Assembly: GCA_900764225.1 (NCBI GenBank)
Contig: CAAFNG010000056.1
Location: 1 to 8,748, forward strand
Direction of reading: 5' to 3'
DNA length: 8,748 nt
Source of the DNA: Lachnospiraceae bacterium
GTDB taxonomy: Bacteria; Bacillota; Clostridia; Lachnospirales; Lachnospiraceae
The translations under genes and the position numbers were made by a program. Of the stretch, positions 5,850 through 8,748 are shown piece by piece. How positions within the stretch are numbered: the stretch's first letter is position 1; the number at the start of each line of letters is the position of its first letter. Below the pieces are notes generated by a model, which was not told the origin of the DNA, made no database searches, and saw only the letters and a list, made by a program, of their open reading frames with translations.

Positions 5850-7001
5850 TTAGAAAGACCACAACTTCGTGTAAATCTTAACAATATCCTCTTTCTTAGG
5901 CACACGAGGATTAGCGACAGTACAAGCGTCAGCTAACGCCATATCTGCCATCTTATCAACCGCTGCAAAATAAGCATCCGGTGTGATAGCCTTCATCTCT
6001 TCGATAGTAAGAGGAATATTCATCTCTTTCTGCATAAACTGGATCCAGTTTACAAGAGATCTTACGCTCATAACCTCATTATAATTGCTCAGTCCAAGAA
6101 GATGTGCAATATTGGAATATCTCTTTACAGCCGGAAGATATTCTTTCTGGCTTCTGCTGCGTTTATTGATATTCGCATTATACTCAACAATATGCGGCAG
6201 TAACATCGCATTTGCTCTTCCGTGAGGAATATGGAAAATAGCACCCAGCTGATGCGCCATGCTGTGTGTGATTCCAAGACCAGCTGCATTGAAAGAAAGT
6301 CCTGCCAGACAGGATGCTACATGCATTTTCTGTCTTGCATGCATATCATTTCCGTCAACATATGCACGGTACAGATATACACCACAGATCTCGATTGCCT
6401 TCTCTGCAAGCGCGGAAGTAAACTCGTTATGGTTGATGCTGACATAAGACTCAATTGCATGTGTCAGAACATCCATACCTGTATCTGCTGTAATAGCAGG
6501 CGGAACGCTTCTTACAAGCTCTGCATCCAGAATCGCTTCATCTGCTGTCAGGCTCTCTGAGATCAGAGGATATTTTACATGTGCCTCTGTATCATTTACA
6601 ACAGCAAAGGATGTAACCTCTGAGCCTGTACCACTTGTTGTCGGAATGGCAACAAGGCCTACTTTTCCGTAGTTATTGATCTTCAGTGCAAATTCACGGA
6701 TTGCTTTTGAAGAGTCAATGGCGGAACCGCCACCAACTGCAACGATTGCTTCCGGCTGATACTGAAGGAATTTTTTTACTCCCTCTGCAATCTTTCCTAC
6801 CGGTGCATCCGGAACTACATCACAGAAAATATCAAATTCTTTTCCGCCGGCCTGTAAAGGCTTTGTGATCATATCGATCATTCCGCTTTTTACTACGAAC
6901 GGATCTGTGATAACAAGAACTCTCTTGTATGGAATCTCTTTCAGTCGTCCAAGGGCATCGTCTCCAAAATGGATGGCTGTCTTCATTTCAAATGTATTCA
7001 T
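5850..7001 (-). CDS. pduQ: Iron-dependent alcohol dehydrogenase, PduQ-like 1-propanol dehydrogenase
   Basis: This 383-residue group III (iron-activated) alcohol dehydrogenase is expected to reduce propionaldehyde to 1-propanol inside the microcompartment, recycling NADH to NAD+ for the aldehyde dehydrogenase branch. It begins MNTF like Salmonella PduQ and shares PTTSGTGSEVTS (120-131) and TGMDVLTHAIE (174-184). It also carries the NAD-binding GGGS (90-93) and iron ligands D177, H181, H246 and H260. It is clearly a different subgroup from fucO in the same window. The ATG has AGGGAG eight bases upstream. The gene lies 72 bases after the DeoR-family gene with no terminator between them, so it is probably co-transcribed with pduS, pduT and deoR. 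No added encapsulation peptide is visible at either end. Placement next to BMC shell genes supports PduQ over a general alcohol dehydrogenase. Confidence 0.88.
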   Translation of the reverse strand: MNTFEMKTAIHFGDDALGRLKEIPYKRVLVITDPFVVKSGMIDMITKPLQAGGKEFDIFCDVVPDAPVGKIAEGVKKFLQYQPEAIVAVGGGSAIDSSKAIREFALKINNYGKVGLVAIPTTSGTGSEVTSFAVVNDTEAHVKYPLISESLTADEAILDAELVRSVPPAITADTGMDVLTHAIESYVSINHNEFTSALAEKAIEICGVYLYRAYVDGNDMHARQKMHVASCLAGLSFNAAGLGITHSMAHQLGAIFHIPHGRANAMLLPHIVEYNANINKRSRSQKEYLPAVKRYSNIAHLLGLSNYNEVMSVRSLVNWIQFMQKEMNIPLTIEEMKAITPDAYFAAVDKMADMALADACTVANPRVPKKEDIVKIYTKLWSF

Positions 7002-7023
7002 AGAAATTGCTCCCTCTCGTCAT

Positions 7024-7063
7024 ACCGGATCACCGGACTCTTTTGTCTGCCTGTGACCGGATC
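7024..7063. repeat. Short ACCGGATC direct repeats between deoR and pduQ
   Basis: ACCGGATC occurs at 7024-7031 and 7056-7063, with a third partial copy, ACCGGA, at 7032-7037. All lie in the 72-base gap between the DeoR-family stop codon and the pduQ-like ribosome site. They could be chance or a small regulatory element; no promoter is evident here. Confidence 0.3.
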
Positions 7064-7073
7064 TACGTTCAAC

Positions 7074-7838
7074 CTATTTCGGATAAACGCACTCGATCTT
7101 ATGCTCGCTGAAACGGCGAAGCCATTTCTCAGATGGTTTTTTGTCTGTGATCACCATCTCTATATCCCGCAGCTGTCCTGCCACGGAAAAAGCAGTCTGA
7201 TCGAATTTTGTGCTGTCTACCACCAGAATACGCATTTTTCCGGAACCGATCATGGCCTTCTTTGTTGTTCCGAAGGCTTCCTTGGACTCCATGATCCCCA
7301 TTTCCTCGTTTAATGCCTTACAGGAAAAAATAACCTTGTCCACATAATAGGAACGGATGACTTCCTCCGTCCGTGCGCCAAGAAATGCAAGATAGCCCTC
7401 TTTCATAACGCCGCCGGTGGAAATGATGTTCCATCCGGACACATCTGCAAGCTCAAGCAGGATCTCCATGGAATTTGTCACAACTGTAAGGCGTTCTTTT
7501 TCTTTGAGAGCCTTTGCCACAAACACTGCTGTGGTACTGGCATCCAGAAAAATATGGTCTCCGTCATTCACCATGGAAGCTGCAAGCTCCGCCATCTTCT
7601 GTTTTCCCTGTACATTCTGGTTTTTACGAATGTTAAATGGTAAGTCAATGCCGACATCTTCATTGATCACCGCACCGCCGTAACTCTTCGTGGCAAGTCC
7701 TTCTTTTTCCAGCTTGTCCAAATCACGGCGGATGGTTTCTTCTGAGACACTGTAAAGCTGGCTTAGTTCACTTACAACAACCCTTTTCTCTTCCTGTAAT
7801 TTTTCGAGAATCAGATTTCTTCTTTCTAACGCTAGCAT
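7074..7838 (-). CDS. DeoR/GlpR-family transcriptional regulator
   Basis: This 254-residue protein has the standard DeoR-family size and layout. The N-terminal winged helix-turn-helix (about 5-57) contains the family signature SVSEETIRRDLDKLEKEGL (30-48), followed by KSYGGAV (51-57). The C-terminal sugar-phosphate sensor domain (about 75-235) contains DGDHIFLDASTTA (92-104), TNSMEI (121-126) and STGG (140-143). Family members are usually repressors released by a phosphorylated sugar intermediate; here fuculose- or rhamnulose-1-phosphate or a related C3 compound is a reasonable guess. The gene lies inside the BMC operon between pduT and the pduQ-like gene, starting at an ATG six bases after a perfect AGGAGG. 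A double GGATATCC palindrome just upstream could be its own operator. It is the best candidate for controlling this BMC locus. Confidence 0.92.
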   Translation of the reverse strand: MLALERRNLILEKLQEEKRVVVSELSQLYSVSEETIRRDLDKLEKEGLATKSYGGAVINEDVGIDLPFNIRKNQNVQGKQKMAELAASMVNDGDHIFLDASTTAVFVAKALKEKERLTVVTNSMEILLELADVSGWNIISTGGVMKEGYLAFLGARTEEVIRSYYVDKVIFSCKALNEEMGIMESKEAFGTTKKAMIGSGKMRILVVDSTKFDQTAFSVAGQLRDIEMVITDKKPSEKWLRRFSEHKIECVYPK

Positions 7839-7865
7839 AAAATGCCTCCTTTTTCGGATGTCATT

Positions 7866-7892
7866 CGGGATATCCCATTACAGGATATCCCG
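7866..7892. promoter_or_regulatory. Double GGATATCC palindrome upstream of deoR
   Basis: CGGGATATCC (7866-7875) and GGATATCCCG (7883-7892) form a perfect 10-bp inverted repeat with a 7-base loop. Each arm also contains its own palindrome (GGGATATCCC, GGATATCC), with centres 15 bp apart. No T-run follows on the minus strand, so it is not a simple terminator. It sits between the pduT stop and the deoR ribosome site. It could be an operator for the DeoR protein or an RNA hairpin that stabilises the upstream shell-protein message. Confidence 0.45.
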
Positions 7893-7907
7893 GTTAAACA
7901 GACAATA

Positions 7908-8456
7908 TTAAAGGATCGTATCGATCATTCTCTTGTCCGGATGAGCGATCACTGAGGAATCCATGTACATTCCTTTTTCAGCTACGAGCTCTTTTGCTCT
8001 TTCGATTGAAGCCTCTACTGCAGAAACCTCACCTGTAAGGAGCATGTAGGATTTACCGCACATACCCTTTGCAATACGAAGCTCGATCAGATCAACGATT
8101 GCTGTCTTTGCAGCCTGATCTGCTGCCTCGATAATAGATGCTGCATCATAAGTTTCAAGAATTCCCAGTGCGCTGATCTCCTCAACCTGTGTGGTTCCGT
8201 AGATAGCCGGGAAAATGGACTCATGTGGATTACCCAGTACGAAACTGTCAATGCATTTGTCCTCATATGTTGTTACCGCTGCATCTACAGCAGCTTTAAC
8301 CGCGCTTAAGTCTCCGGTGATAATTGCAATATATTTTCCCGGACATACTGTCTGCGCCTCCACGATCTCTACTTCAGATGTCTTAACCATGGCATCTGCT
8401 GCAGTGATACCAGCTGGTGTGGTTTTAAACTCAATCATTCCGATTGCTCTACTCAT
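7908..8456 (-). CDS. pduT: BMC shell protein PduT (tandem-domain trimer with Fe-S cysteine)
   Basis: PduT is a minor shell protein of propanediol-type microcompartments. It carries two fused BMC domains, forms a pseudohexameric trimer and, in Salmonella, holds a [4Fe-4S] cluster at the central pore through Cys38. Here the 182-residue product has BMC domain 1 at about 4-87 (MSRAIGMIEF onward) and domain 2 at about 95-175 (ISALGILETY onward). TVCPGKY places the cysteine at exactly position 38. The start is the ATG at 8456, ten bases after AAAGGA; an upstream TTG at 8486 would overlap the preceding gene and put that ribosome site inside the protein. It begins 16 bases after pduS, its known electron-transfer partner, and is followed by deoR. 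The cluster presumably moves electrons across the shell. Confidence 0.94.
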   Translation of the reverse strand: MSRAIGMIEFKTTPAGITAADAMVKTSEVEIVEAQTVCPGKYIAIITGDLSAVKAAVDAAVTTYEDKCIDSFVLGNPHESIFPAIYGTTQVEEISALGILETYDAASIIEAADQAAKTAIVDLIELRIAKGMCGKSYMLLTGEVSAVEASIERAKELVAEKGMYMDSSVIAHPDKRMIDTIL

Positions 8457-8472
8457 TTTGTGCACGTCCTTT

Positions 8473-8748
8473 CTAATTTCTTGCAATTACAACATGGCGG
8501 TCTGTTACTTCTGTAACCTTACCGCTGATAGTTGCATGGATTCCAACACTCAATCCCTGTGCAGGCTGTGCGATCATCTGACCTTCTGTTACCATATCGC
8601 CTACTTTTACGATTGCCTGTGCCGGTGCACCGATATGCTGGCTTAAGAGAACTTTTACTTTGGATACATTTACAAGCTCTTCCTGAAGCGGTGCATCCTT
8701 GTCGTATCTTGTAAGTCCGAGACGAGCCATCAGGCGCTCCTCAGGAAC
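8473..8748 (-). CDS. pduS: PduS, RnfC-like electron-transfer flavoprotein (C-terminal part)
   Basis: Only the last 91 residues are in the window; the gene continues past the edge, and the internal methionine at 8730 is not the start. The visible part begins VPEERLMARLGLTRYD and has LSQHIGAPAQAIVKVGDMVTEGQMIA followed by VGIHATISGKVTEV. This is the RnfC-like barrel-sandwich end found in PduS. PduS is an FMN and [4Fe-4S] protein associated with the Pdu microcompartment that can reduce corrinoids in Salmonella and binds PduT. The flavin and Fe-S motifs would lie upstream, outside the window. Coupling to pduT (16-base gap) supports the assignment. A related RnfC-type subunit is the only real alternative. 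Confidence 0.88.
   Translation of the reverse strand, partial: VPEERLMARLGLTRYDKDAPLQEELVNVSKVKVLLSQHIGAPAQAIVKVGDMVTEGQMIAQPAQGLSVGIHATISGKVTEVTDRHVVIARN

Noticed and set aside
5564..5905. 113-residue minus-strand frame across the pduQ-pduO gap
   Set aside because: Its start lies inside the pduQ-like gene, it passes through the terminator-like structure, and it has no ribosome site or family resemblance.
7866..7892. Intrinsic terminator between pduT and deoR
   Set aside because: The stem is good, but no T-run follows on the minus strand.
1..8748. CRISPR array, tRNA, rRNA, insertion sequence or phage genes
   Set aside because: I saw no regularly spaced repeats, RNA gene cores, transposases or phage-type proteins in the window.

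Overview
The window looks like a contig end from a gut-type, low-to-moderate GC Firmicute, most likely a Lachnospiraceae member of the Blautia/Roseburia kind. The evidence is strong AGGAGG-type ribosome sites, A/T-rich spacers, a fucO-type lactaldehyde reductase and the tail of a bacterial microcompartment (BMC) operon. The first 28 bases are not genomic: they are Nextera/Tn5 adapter sequence, so biological sequence starts at about base 29.

Layout. Bases 57-1886 (minus) carry a complete RecQ helicase, a housekeeping gene unrelated to the rest. Divergent from it, bases 2123-2710 (plus) carry a TetR/AcrR-family regulator resembling the DhaS group, followed by fucO (2857-4002, plus), an iron-dependent lactaldehyde/1,2-propanediol oxidoreductase. 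Between these two lie a large palindrome with a T-run and then a near-perfect Rex operator overlapping the fucO -10 element. Bases 4003-4255 hold a series of small hairpins and a strong bidirectional terminator where fucO meets the minus-strand genes.

The rest of the window is on the minus strand and is the 3' part of a propanediol-type BMC locus. In transcription order it holds pduS (C-terminal end only), pduT, a DeoR-family regulator, a pduQ-like iron alcohol dehydrogenase, then about 380 bases of structured non-coding sequence, then a two-domain PduO-like protein (adenosyltransferase-like domain plus GlcG/HbpS domain).

How the genes may work together (inference): FucO makes 1,2-propanediol from lactaldehyde formed from L-fucose or L-rhamnose. 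A propanediol dehydratase outside the window would convert this to propionaldehyde in the compartment. PduQ reduces the aldehyde to 1-propanol and regenerates NAD+. PduS (flavin/Fe-S) and PduT (a shell trimer with the Fe-S cysteine at its pore) would pass electrons across the shell. The DeoR protein probably senses a sugar phosphate, and Rex couples fucO to the NADH/NAD+ ratio. The signature dehydratase is not in view, so I cannot tell whether the compartment is B12-dependent or of the glycyl-radical type.

The most notable points are the Rex site, a PduO-like protein with altered corrinoid-side residues and a possible internal encapsulation helix, and structured intergenic DNA at 4019-4211 and 5553-5806.
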